Shown here piece after piece: positions 1-6,351 of a stretch of DNA of 20,940 nucleotides. The translations under genes and the position numbers were made by a program. The DNA is from Candidatus Atribacter alterifermentans (GTDB lineage: Bacteria; Atribacterota; Atribacteria; Atribacterales; Atribacteraceae): the NCBI GenBank assembly GCA_012517635.1, contig JAAYUP010000462.1, positions 1 through 20,940 of the forward strand, given 5' to 3'. The number at the start of each line of letters is the position of its first letter. The stretch's first letter is position 1. The notes below the pieces were generated by a model. The model had not been told where the DNA came from, searched no databases, and saw nothing but the letters and a program-made list of their open reading frames with translations.

Positions 1-5
1 AAACC

Positions 6-84
6 TGGTCGGGGCGAGAGGATTTGAACCTCCGGCCCCCTGCGCCCAAGGCAGGTGCGCTAAACCAAACTGCGCTACGCCCCG
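6..84 (-). tRNA. tRNA-Pro(TGG)
   Basis: Read on the minus strand this folds as a complete cloverleaf. The acceptor CGGGGCG pairs with CGCCCCG, the anticodon stem CCTGC/GCAGG encloses the loop CTTGGGC, and the anticodon is TGG (proline). The TTCAAAT T-loop is present and the 3' CCA is encoded at 6-8. The gene lies downstream of the M16 operon on the same strand but is separated from it by a terminator and has its own candidate promoter. Confidence 0.96.
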
Positions 85-94
85 ACAATCATGG

Positions 95-123
95 ATTATA
101 ACAAACTCTAAAAAGAATAACAA
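95..123 (-). promoter_or_regulatory. Candidate sigma-70 promoter for tRNA-Pro
   Basis: On the minus strand TTGTTA (118-123) and TATAAT (95-100) are separated by exactly 17 nt. The expected transcription start is about 4 nt before the mature tRNA 5' end. The -10 is perfect and the -35 matches at four of six positions. Confidence 0.55.
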
Positions 124-145
124 TCATGTTGAAGAAAAAAGTCCT

Positions 146-192
146 AAAAACACTTATGGGGAGTTGGACTGGCGTCCAACTCCCCATAAGTG
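146..192 (-). terminator. Rho-independent terminator of the M16 operon
   Basis: A perfect 19-bp inverted repeat (151-169 against 174-192) with a 4-nt loop. On the minus strand it is followed by a run of five T (146-150). It lies about 130 nt past the stop of the second M16 gene and insulates tRNA-Pro from that operon. Confidence 0.9.
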
Positions 193-323
193 CAAGGAGG
201 GGAAAGATTCTTTATATTTTTTAAATCTTTATTTTTTTAATTTATGATTTCTTGGCCTTGTTCCAAAAAGCATTATATAATTATTTTAAAGAATGTCAAG
301 AGTCTTTTCAAAATATTTTAAAA

Positions 324-1571
324 TTATTTTTTTATCTGAGAAGGGACCACTGCTCCCAAAGTTTCTCCCTCCCCCTTATTCTTACTATATATACTTAAAG
401 CTTCTTCCAGGGACATATTATTAATGAACTCTTGATATTTAAAGGGGAAATCCCATCCCAAGCCAATTTTTTCATAAAAAGAAATCATGGACGAGAGAGA
501 ATATACTGTTTCAAACCGACCTAAATACATACCAAGTGTGTAATTTTTGGTTTCTTCAAACTCTACTGGGTTTATATGTTCCAAATTATGGAATTCCTCA
601 CGAAAAATTTGAATAATTTCCTCAAAAAAAGGATAAGAAAAACCAGCGTAAGCACAGATAAATGAAGGTCCAATAAAAGGAACATACATTGAACCAACTT
701 GGTAGCTTAACCCTAATTCTTCGCGAACTTTTAAGAAAAGTCGTGAATACATGCTCCCCCCTAAAGAGTTTGATAAAAGCTCAAAGGCTGCTCTTCCTCG
801 AACATCAAAAAGAGATGGTGCTCGGAAACCATATACCATCCAACTATCTTGAATGTCTTTTTGTTCAACAATTCGTAAAGATAGAGGATAAAAACTATCT
901 TCCTGGTAAGGCTTAACTTTTTGAGGTATGAGCTCTCCCATTTGATGGAGAAAAACATCCTTCATTCGATTAAGACTAAAATTACCAACTACTGCAATAA
1001 CCATATTATTGGGAACATACCAACGACGATACCAATCAAATACCTTTCTTTCGGTAAATGTTACTAAACAATCAGGCTCACCAAGAGTTGATGACCCATA
1101 GGGGTGAGTACCATAAAATGCTTTTTTAAAACGGTGAAGGGCTGCCTTGAGCGGATCATCGTCAAGAGCAGCTAATTGATCGATTAAAAATCTTTTTTCT
1201 TTTTCTATCTCCTCTTTTTTCAAGGCTGGACTTTTAATTAACTCAAAAAAAAGAGCAAGAATAGCAAATATTTGCTCGTTTGGTCCTTCAACGGCAATCC
1301 TTCCAAGAAAATGATTCGAGGAGCTTTCTATTGACGCACCAAGTAATTCAATTTCGCGATTGAAAGTCATTGCATCTTTCGTTTGAGTCCCCTTTACTAT
1401 AACTTCCTGTAACAATGACGAAAGGCCTCTTTCTTTTTCGCTCTCGAATAAATTTCCCATTGCTAAACAAAGGTGGATTGAACAAAGTAAAGAATCAGGA
1501 ATAGGGAGCAGTAAGAGTGTTAAACCGTTTTTAAGGCGTACTTTTTCTATGGCTGGTTGAAACTCGCTCAT
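324..1571 (-). CDS. M16-family peptidase homologue, non-catalytic subunit (R/Y-pair bearing)
   Basis: A 415-residue protein with the M16 (pitrilysin/mitochondrial processing peptidase-like) fold: N-terminal M16 domain about residues 10-160 and the 'inactive' half about 165-390. At the position of the zinc motif HxxEH it reads S52-L-L-Q-E56, so it cannot bind zinc there. It keeps the substrate-positioning R/Y pair as R283 and Y290 in the context REELGLSY. This is the pattern of the non-catalytic partner in heterodimeric M16B enzymes. Its ATG overlaps the stop of the upstream M16 gene by 4 nt (ATGA), so the two are probably translationally coupled and made in equal amounts. No signal peptide is seen, so it probably acts in the cytoplasm. 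The family assignment is firm; the heterodimer is inferred. Confidence 0.9.
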   Translation of the reverse strand: MSEFQPAIEKVRLKNGLTLLLLPIPDSLLCSIHLCLAMGNLFESEKERGLSSLLQEVIVKGTQTKDAMTFNREIELLGASIESSSNHFLGRIAVEGPNEQIFAILALFFELIKSPALKKEEIEKEKRFLIDQLAALDDDPLKAALHRFKKAFYGTHPYGSSTLGEPDCLVTFTERKVFDWYRRWYVPNNMVIAVVGNFSLNRMKDVFLHQMGELIPQKVKPYQEDSFYPLSLRIVEQKDIQDSWMVYGFRAPSLFDVRGRAAFELLSNSLGGSMYSRLFLKVREELGLSYQVGSMYVPFIGPSFICAYAGFSYPFFEEIIQIFREEFHNLEHINPVEFEETKNYTLGMYLGRFETVYSLSSMISFYEKIGLGWDFPFKYQEFINNMSLEEALSIYSKNKGEGETLGAVVPSQIKK

Positions 1572-2815
1572 CGTTGTTGGTCCTCTGGGTTGATAATAAC
1601 ACTTACTGAATTATTAAAATCAAGATATTTTTTAAGAACATCGTATATCTGATTCCCTTGAATATTTTGGATAATCCCTAAGTACCGAAATATCGTATCA
1701 ATAGTATCAATAGTATCGAAACGACCTAAAAGCTCAGCGCTACCTAAGGTAGTTTCAATAGAATGATAAAAATCACTTAATAAAAGATTTTTAGCTCGAT
1801 TTATTTCAATTTCTTGAAGGGGATGATTTATCAATCGATTACATTCTTCTTCAATAATTGCTGCAATTTTTTTTGAGTCACTATTAGAAAAGGTATAAAC
1901 AATGCTGAAAATTCCAGATTCTTGATAATAAGAACAATTGGTATGAATTGAATCTACCAATTGTTCTTTTTCTCTCAAACGGGCATTTAAACGCGAGTCG
2001 ATTCCATTTCCAAGAATAACCGACAAAAATTTAAGCAAACAAATTTCTTCTTGTTGTCGAACTCCTGGTCCTAAAAAACCAATAGCACCGTAGTGATGGT
2101 GAACATCCATACCGATTTCGATTCTTTTCATTGGTGCCTTGGAAAGATGTGGAAAAATGTTGAATGAATGAGGGATCGTTTTTTTTTCAATCCTATAAAT
2201 TCGATCTATTTTTTCGAATAACTGATTTTCGGGAGTATCTCCACAAACTACCATCGTCAGGTTTGAAGGGTGATAAAAAGATTCTTGGTGACGAAAAAAG
2301 TCCTCCCTTTTCAAAGATGAAATGGTTTCTTTTGTTCCTAATATTGAGTGTTCATAAGGACTTCCAGAAAAAACTTCTCGATAAAGTGTGGTGGCAAGTT
2401 TTTCTTCTGGATCATCTTCATCTAAATGTATTTCCTGAATGATTACATTTCTTTCGCGATCAATTTCAGTTGGATCAAAAATTGGATTGTTAATTAATTC
2501 AAAGAGTAGTTCTAATGATTTTTCCCAATAATTTTTTGGGGAAACAATGTAAAAATCAGTAGAATCTAAAGATGTGCCGGCATTGATGTTGCCACCAATA
2601 GATTGAACTTGCCTTGATAATTCTAACCCTGGATAGTTGGTGGTACCTTTAAAAACCATATGCTCAAAAAAATGAGAGATCCCAATCTTTGTTGGTTCTT
2701 CATCTTTAACTCCAACCCTTGCCCAAAGATTCAAAGCTACAAGAGGAGATTTCATTCGACGGAAAATTACTTTCAAGCCTGTTGGAAAAACCTTTTTTGT
2801 ATAGGCAAAATTCAT
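1568..2815 (-). CDS. M16-family zinc metallopeptidase, catalytic subunit
   Basis: A 415-residue M16B-type peptidase. The inverted zinc motif HFFEH is at residues 48-52, and the third ligand is E128, 75 residues after the motif. E121 lies seven residues before it, the E/E spacing seen in mitochondrial processing peptidase beta. The second half keeps the LREK arginine but has aspartate where the R/Y tyrosine should be (LVDS instead of the usual LAYS). It therefore supplies the metal while the next gene supplies the R/Y pair. It is the first gene of the two-gene operon, with an AGGAG sequence about 12 nt before the ATG. Substrates are probably unfolded peptides. No signal peptide is seen. A 9-bp tandem repeat near the 3' end gives an IDTIDTI run. 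Confidence 0.92.
   Translation of the reverse strand: MNFAYTKKVFPTGLKVIFRRMKSPLVALNLWARVGVKDEEPTKIGISHFFEHMVFKGTTNYPGLELSRQVQSIGGNINAGTSLDSTDFYIVSPKNYWEKSLELLFELINNPIFDPTEIDRERNVIIQEIHLDEDDPEEKLATTLYREVFSGSPYEHSILGTKETISSLKREDFFRHQESFYHPSNLTMVVCGDTPENQLFEKIDRIYRIEKKTIPHSFNIFPHLSKAPMKRIEIGMDVHHHYGAIGFLGPGVRQQEEICLLKFLSVILGNGIDSRLNARLREKEQLVDSIHTNCSYYQESGIFSIVYTFSNSDSKKIAAIIEEECNRLINHPLQEIEINRAKNLLLSDFYHSIETTLGSAELLGRFDTIDTIDTIFRYLGIIQNIQGNQIYDVLKKYLDFNNSVSVIINPEDQQR
1695..1717. repeat. 9-bp tandem repeat inside the M16 catalytic subunit gene
   Basis: GTATCAATA occurs twice in tandem, followed by a partial third copy (GTATC). Because the unit is 9 bp, it encodes a three-residue repeat (Asp-Thr-Ile) and copy-number change would keep the frame. 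Confidence 0.85.
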
Positions 2816-2941
2816 TTTAAAATGAGGCTCCTAATCTGAAAGGATCGTAACAATAAAAAAGCGTCAAGAAATGGACTAAATGAAATCAAGGTAACGATAA
2901 ACTTTATGCCTTTTAGATTGAAAAAATATCTCAAATCGAAT

Positions 2942-2974
2942 AAAAAAGGATGGCGGGCATGAGATACCCGCCAT
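2942..2974 (-). terminator. Rho-independent terminator after the GerW-domain gene
   Basis: Inverted repeat ATGGCGGG (2950-2957) and CCCGCCAT (2967-2974) with a 9-nt loop. On the minus strand it is followed by a T-rich run (2942-2947). It lies about 35 nt downstream of the stop codon at 3009. Confidence 0.85.
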
Positions 2975-3008
2975 ATTAAATACTTTAAGCTTCTTAAAAT
3001 AAATTTTT

Positions 3009-3512
3009 TTATTCTTCTGGTACTGGACCTATTTCCGGTTCTTTTGTTGATTCATAATCATAATTATACATATCCGATGGCATCATCCCTGACATTCCTT
3101 GAACACCTTGCATTATCATAGGCATTACTGTTTCAATAATATCCTTCCAAGGCGAAACCGGAGTCGTGGCTGATAGAAGAGTGACTTTGCCTTCTTGAAT
3201 GACTAAGAAAGATACTGGCTCCATCGTTATACCCCCACCAGTACCTCCTCCTGAAGGTTGACCAGCTTGCATACCAAGACCTCCACCCCCACCAAATCCA
3301 ACTTCAACTCGAATGACTGGGACCACTGTTGCATCTCCCACTTGAATTGGTGCTCCAATGAGAGTATTAGGTTGAACCATTTGGGTCATCTTTGATAAAA
3401 CCGTATCCATTAAAGCAATGACATCGCCAGAAACAGCTTCTTGGGACCAACCCCAACTAACCAAAACTAAAATAAATAACCCAGTTAAACTGATGAGTAA
3501 CGCTTTTTTCAT
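3009..3512 (-). CDS. Exported GerW/YtfJ-family (sporulation protein-like) protein
   Basis: A 167-residue protein from the ATG at 3512. This start is preferred over an in-frame start at 3560 because GGAGG sits 9 nt upstream of it and a candidate promoter overlaps the longer start. Residues 1-23 are a signal peptide or anchor (MKKALLISL, then a hydrophobic core ending WGWSQ). The rest matches the GerW/YtfJ pattern: 'GAPIQVGDATVVPVIRVEVGFG', split here as GAPIQVGDATVVPV and IRVEVGFG, then a glycine-rich stretch, then MEPVSFLVIQEGKV. B. subtilis GerW is a spore germination protein of about 150 residues without a signal peptide; family members also occur outside spore formers, where the role is unclear. 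A methionine-rich tail and an acidic C-terminus follow. It sits just downstream of a second gene with the same domain. Confidence 0.82.
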   Translation of the reverse strand: MKKALLISLTGLFILVLVSWGWSQEAVSGDVIALMDTVLSKMTQMVQPNTLIGAPIQVGDATVVPVIRVEVGFGGGGGLGMQAGQPSGGGTGGGITMEPVSFLVIQEGKVTLLSATTPVSPWKDIIETVMPMIMQGVQGMSGMMPSDMYNYDYESTKEPEIGPVPEE

Positions 3513-3549
3513 ACTTACCGCCTCCAAACGAATTTCAAATAAAACTCTA

Positions 3550-3577
3550 TTTATATCCATTCACTTTAAATCGTAAA
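3550..3577 (-). promoter_or_regulatory. Possible promoter of the short GerW-domain gene
   Basis: On the minus strand TTTACG (3572-3577) and TATAAA (3550-3555) are 16 nt apart. Transcription would start about 30 nt upstream of the ATG at 3512. The matches are moderate in AT-rich sequence, so this is tentative; readthrough from the gene upstream is the alternative. Confidence 0.35.
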
Positions 3578-3649
3578 TTCCTACCTTTTATAAATTTTTT
3601 ATGATAAAGTTACTTTTGTCCGATAAATTGTATTCAATAAAATCATTTT

Positions 3650-4522
3650 CTACTTGTTCAATCGGGATAAACCCTCTTTGGCTCGAATATTTTCGGGATC
3701 GAGTTCAAGAACTTTATTAAAAAATCCCTTCGCTTTTTCTTCGTCTCCTTTTTTACCATATGCTTCAGCCAAACCAATATAGGCATCAGTAAATTCAGGA
3801 TGTTTATCGATTACTAAGTTAAAATCTTCGATGGCCATGTCAACACCTCCTAATGGAGGAGGAACCATCAATCGAGCATATCCCCTTGCAACTAAAGCAT
3901 AAGGATTATCCGGATCAATTTCTAAGGCACGGGCAAACTCTCGGAAAGCTTCCATGCCATATTGAATCTTTTTGCTTAGATCTGCAGTCGTCTGAGCAAG
4001 TTCTCCTAACGCTTGACCCAATAGAGCATGGGCATCGGCAAATTCTGGGAAACTCTTTAAAATGTCTTCAAAAATTTGTTTTGCATTCTCAAAATCTTTT
4101 TTTTGAAGACTTTCTTTCCCTTTATCGATCAATTCCTGCTTCCCTTTCTCTGAAAGAGTTTGAGTTTGGGGCAATAAACCTGGAATCGTCTCAAATATTT
4201 TTCCTATACCGGCATCAGGCATCCCAATATTATAAATTTGAAATTCCCCATCTTTTACTATTAACAAAGCTACAGGTTCAAGGCTTATTCCCCCAAAAAC
4301 CATTTGAAAAGGTAAATCCCGTTCGCTGCCTAAAGATATAACATTGGTTTTTACCACTGGTACAATTGTCAGTTTTTCGACAATGACTGGTTTTCCTAAA
4401 GTATATTCACCTTTCAAAGCGGAAGCAACTCGAACAATTTCAGAATCAATATTTTCTACTGCCCAAACCGATAAAGACAAAACCAACCATAATAGAATCA
4501 CTATGAACACAATTCTTCTCAA
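3650..4522 (-). CDS. Exported GerW-like domain fused to TPR repeats
   Basis: A 290-residue protein beginning with TTG, chosen because a near-perfect ribosome site (AGGAGGTGA) lies 4-5 nt upstream. Residues 1-21 form a signal peptide. Residues about 25-110 resemble the GerW/YtfJ core of the neighbouring gene: GKPVIVEKLTIVPVVKT, then GGISLEPVALLIVKDGEF. The glycine-rich linker is missing. Residues about 125-290 hold roughly four TPR units, with clear signatures such as ALEIDPDNPYALVARGYA and VLELDPENIRAKEGL, suited to protein-protein contacts. It is the first gene of the pair, with 137 nt between its stop and the ATG at 3512. TATAAT at 4542-4547 on the minus strand could be its -10, but I see no good -35. 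The TPR part is certain; the GerW-like call rests on motif similarity and the neighbour. Confidence 0.75.
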   Translation of the reverse strand: MRRIVFIVILLWLVLSLSVWAVENIDSEIVRVASALKGEYTLGKPVIVEKLTIVPVVKTNVISLGSERDLPFQMVFGGISLEPVALLIVKDGEFQIYNIGMPDAGIGKIFETIPGLLPQTQTLSEKGKQELIDKGKESLQKKDFENAKQIFEDILKSFPEFADAHALLGQALGELAQTTADLSKKIQYGMEAFREFARALEIDPDNPYALVARGYARLMVPPPLGGVDMAIEDFNLVIDKHPEFTDAYIGLAEAYGKKGDEEKAKGFFNKVLELDPENIRAKEGLSRLNK

Positions 4523-4619
4523 TCTCTCACCTCCTTTTATAATTATACACTTTTTTAATGAAGTTTAAGAGCCTCACTTACTGAAAGCAATATCGCTTCC
4601 CTCAGTCTCTACTCATACC

Positions 4620-4648
4620 TTGACGAGTACCTTATAACTCCTTAAAAT
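4620..4648 (+). promoter_or_regulatory. Sigma-70 promoter of tRNA-Arg
   Basis: TTGACG (4620-4625), a 17-nt spacer and TAAAAT (4643-4648). The predicted start is about 12 nt upstream of the tRNA. Five of six positions match consensus in each box. Confidence 0.8.
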
Positions 4649-4666
4649 AGTATCGCATTCTTTTAT

Positions 4667-4743
4667 GCGCCCGTGGCTCAATTGGATAGAGCAACAGACT
4701 ACGGATCTGTCGGTTGGGGGTTCGAATCCCTCCGGGCGCGCCA
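4667..4743 (+). tRNA. tRNA-Arg(ACG)
   Basis: Complete cloverleaf: acceptor GCGCCCG/CGGGCGC, D-arm GCTC/GAGC, anticodon stem ACAGA/TCTGT around the loop CTACGGA, anticodon ACG. The T-loop is TTCGAAT. G is the discriminator and CCA is encoded at 4741-4743. An ACG arginine tRNA normally needs TadA-type wobble deamination to inosine. Confidence 0.96.
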
Positions 4744-5118
4744 CCGCTTCAAAAAGCTTTTTTTAAGTCTGTTGTAGAATGAACGAGTTTATTGCATATA
4801 AACAGCTTACCTCTAAAAAATAAGAGGTAGTCTTATGGGCACGCTTCACTTTCAATTCCTGTAAAAGCACAGAAGATTACCTGGAATATTTCATTTTAAG
4901 AAGAACCTCAGGATCATTCTACCTATCACTTGTTCCAGTATTTTCAGGATAAACGTCCATGCTGTTTCTTCAGCACCAGTTAAGGGTGAAAATACAGTTC
5001 CCCCCTCAATAGGAAATTTATAAGATGGCGTTTAAAGAATAGACGTTCATACCACTCGATAACTTAAATGTCTCGCATATTAAATAAATTTATTTTCATA
5101 AATTGAACAAATAGAAAC
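4744..5118 (+). repeat. Non-coding leader region with a degenerate dispersed hairpin repeat
   Basis: No gene is seen between tRNA-Arg and the CUT2 operon promoter. At 4808-4829 a 7-bp inverted repeat (TACCTCT/AGAGGTA) has an 8-nt A-rich loop. At 4938-5009 lies a diverged copy of the element found whole at 11534-11705. Shared blocks in order are GTATTT, CAGGATAAAC, CATGC, a small hairpin, CACCAG, TGAAAATA and CCCCCTCA. The hairpin here is TGCTG/CAGCA, against TGCCAC/GTGGCA in the other copy. A further partial unit (GAATAGACGTTCATACCAC) is at 5037-5055. Confidence 0.65.
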
Positions 5119-5147
5119 TTGAATTTTAATACTTAAATAGGTAATAT
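5119..5147 (+). promoter_or_regulatory. Promoter of the CUT2 sugar transporter operon
   Basis: TTGAAT (5119-5124), a 17-nt spacer and TAATAT (5142-5147). The predicted start is about 37 nt before the ATG, and a GGGGGGA ribosome site follows. The spacing and both boxes are good for a housekeeping promoter. Confidence 0.65.
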
Positions 5148-5190
5148 TTTATTATAGTCAAAAAATACAAATTTTTTTGGGGGGATTTAT

Positions 5191-6180
5191 ATGAAAAAAA
5201 CCTATATTTTAATCGTTATGATGTTGTTAGTGGTAGCAGTTCTTTTGGTTCCAGCCTTGGCAGAGGCTAAGTACAAAATTGCCTTCGTTCCCAAACTAAT
5301 TGGAATCCCATATTTTAATGCTATGGAAGAAGGCGGAAAAAAGGCGGCAGAGGATCTGGACGTGGAATTTATTTACACCGGTCCAGTAACGGCAGATGTT
5401 GCCAAACAAAGTGAAATTGTTGACAACCTCATTACTCAGGGAGTAGATGCCATTGCTGTTGCCCCCAATGACCCAGCTGCCATCACTCCAGTACTCAAAA
5501 AAGCTCAAGAAAAAGGGATTGTTGTCTTAACCAGCGATACCGATGGAGCACAGGATGTACGAGAGGTATTTGTCAACCAGGCTCTTCAAGATGCAATTGG
5601 TTACACCACCTTAGAAGAGTTAGCCAAAGCCATGAATTACGAAGGAGAGTTCGCTATTGTTTCTTGTGGGCCTACCGCTTGGAATTTGAACACCTGGATT
5701 CTTTATGAACTACAAAAGTTAGCTGAATATCCCAAGATGAAATTAGTAACTATTCGTTATGCCGAAGAAGATGTTCAAATGGCCATCAATGTTATGCTGG
5801 ATTTGATTAATGCTTTCCCCAACTTAAAAGGAGTAATAGGTCAATGTAGTACTTCAGCACCCGGTGTAGCTGAAGCAGTCGAACAAGCTGGTAAAATCAA
5901 CCAAATCTTTGCTACCGGCATTTCAGTTCCATCAATGATGTCAAAATATGTAAAAAGTGGTGCGGTAAAATCCTTTGTTCTCTGGAACCCAGTTGACTTA
6001 GGGTATTTAACTGTTTGGGCAGCAAAATACTTATTGGACAAAAATGCCTTTGAAGATGGCAAAGAATATGATGTCCCGGGCATAGAAACCAAACCAGTAT
6101 ATATGGCCCAAGAAAAAATGCTAGTGCTTGGTCCTCCCAAGGTTTTTGATGCCAGTAATGTCGATCAGTTTAATTTCTAA
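5191..6180 (+). CDS. Sugar ABC transporter substrate-binding protein (LsrB/RhaS-like, type I periplasmic-binding fold)
   Basis: A 329-residue exported binding protein. The signal peptide is residues 1-24 (hydrophobic core, then PALAEA). The mature part is a Peripla_BP_4-type two-lobe binding protein closest in pattern to LsrB (autoinducer-2) and RhaS (rhamnose): FVPKLIGIPYF, TGPVTADVAKQ, VDAIAVAPNDP, VLTSDTD and the ending VDQFNF. K35 and D116 match two LsrB ligand contacts. The other positions differ: N165 and L166 replace D and Q, and Q218 and S220 replace P and A. A sugar such as rhamnose or another pentose or deoxyhexose is therefore more likely than AI-2. It is the first gene of the operon. 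A terminator follows, which should make its mRNA more abundant than that of the membrane parts. Confidence 0.88.
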   Translation: MKKTYILIVMMLLVVAVLLVPALAEAKYKIAFVPKLIGIPYFNAMEEGGKKAAEDLDVEFIYTGPVTADVAKQSEIVDNLITQGVDAIAVAPNDPAAITPVLKKAQEKGIVVLTSDTDGAQDVREVFVNQALQDAIGYTTLEELAKAMNYEGEFAIVSCGPTAWNLNTWILYELQKLAEYPKMKLVTIRYAEEDVQMAINVMLDLINAFPNLKGVIGQCSTSAPGVAEAVEQAGKINQIFATGISVPSMMSKYVKSGAVKSFVLWNPVDLGYLTVWAAKYLLDKNAFEDGKEYDVPGIETKPVYMAQEKMLVLGPPKVFDASNVDQFNF

Positions 6181-6192
6181 AAATTTTCTTCG

Positions 6193-6215
6193 GGCGTCCT
6201 TCGGGACGCCTTTTT
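6193..6215 (+). terminator. Terminator/attenuator between binding protein and transporter genes
   Basis: Hairpin GGCGTCC (6193-6199), TTCG loop, GGACGCC (6204-6210), then TTTTT. The stable UUCG-type tetraloop and T run are classic for rho-independent termination. The next gene on the strand starts 137 nt later with no convincing promoter of its own, so partial readthrough is likely. Confidence 0.9.
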
Positions 6216-6351
6216 CTTTATTTATAGATAAAATTATAAGTATGAAGTCGAATAAATACGTTATTCTTTAAATTTTCTGAAGACAGAAGAACAAAGTCCA
6301 TAGCAATTATTTCCTGACCTCTATTAGAGGGTTAAGAATGAGGAGCTCGTC

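Noticed and set aside
3853..4341. Long plus-strand open frame of 162 codons
   Set aside because: It is antisense to the GerW-TPR gene, which has a signal peptide, clear TPR motifs and a strong ribosome site; the antisense translation resembles nothing.
4808..4829. TACCTCT/AGAGGTA hairpin as terminator of tRNA-Arg
   Set aside because: The stem is short with an A-rich loop and no T run follows on the plus strand.
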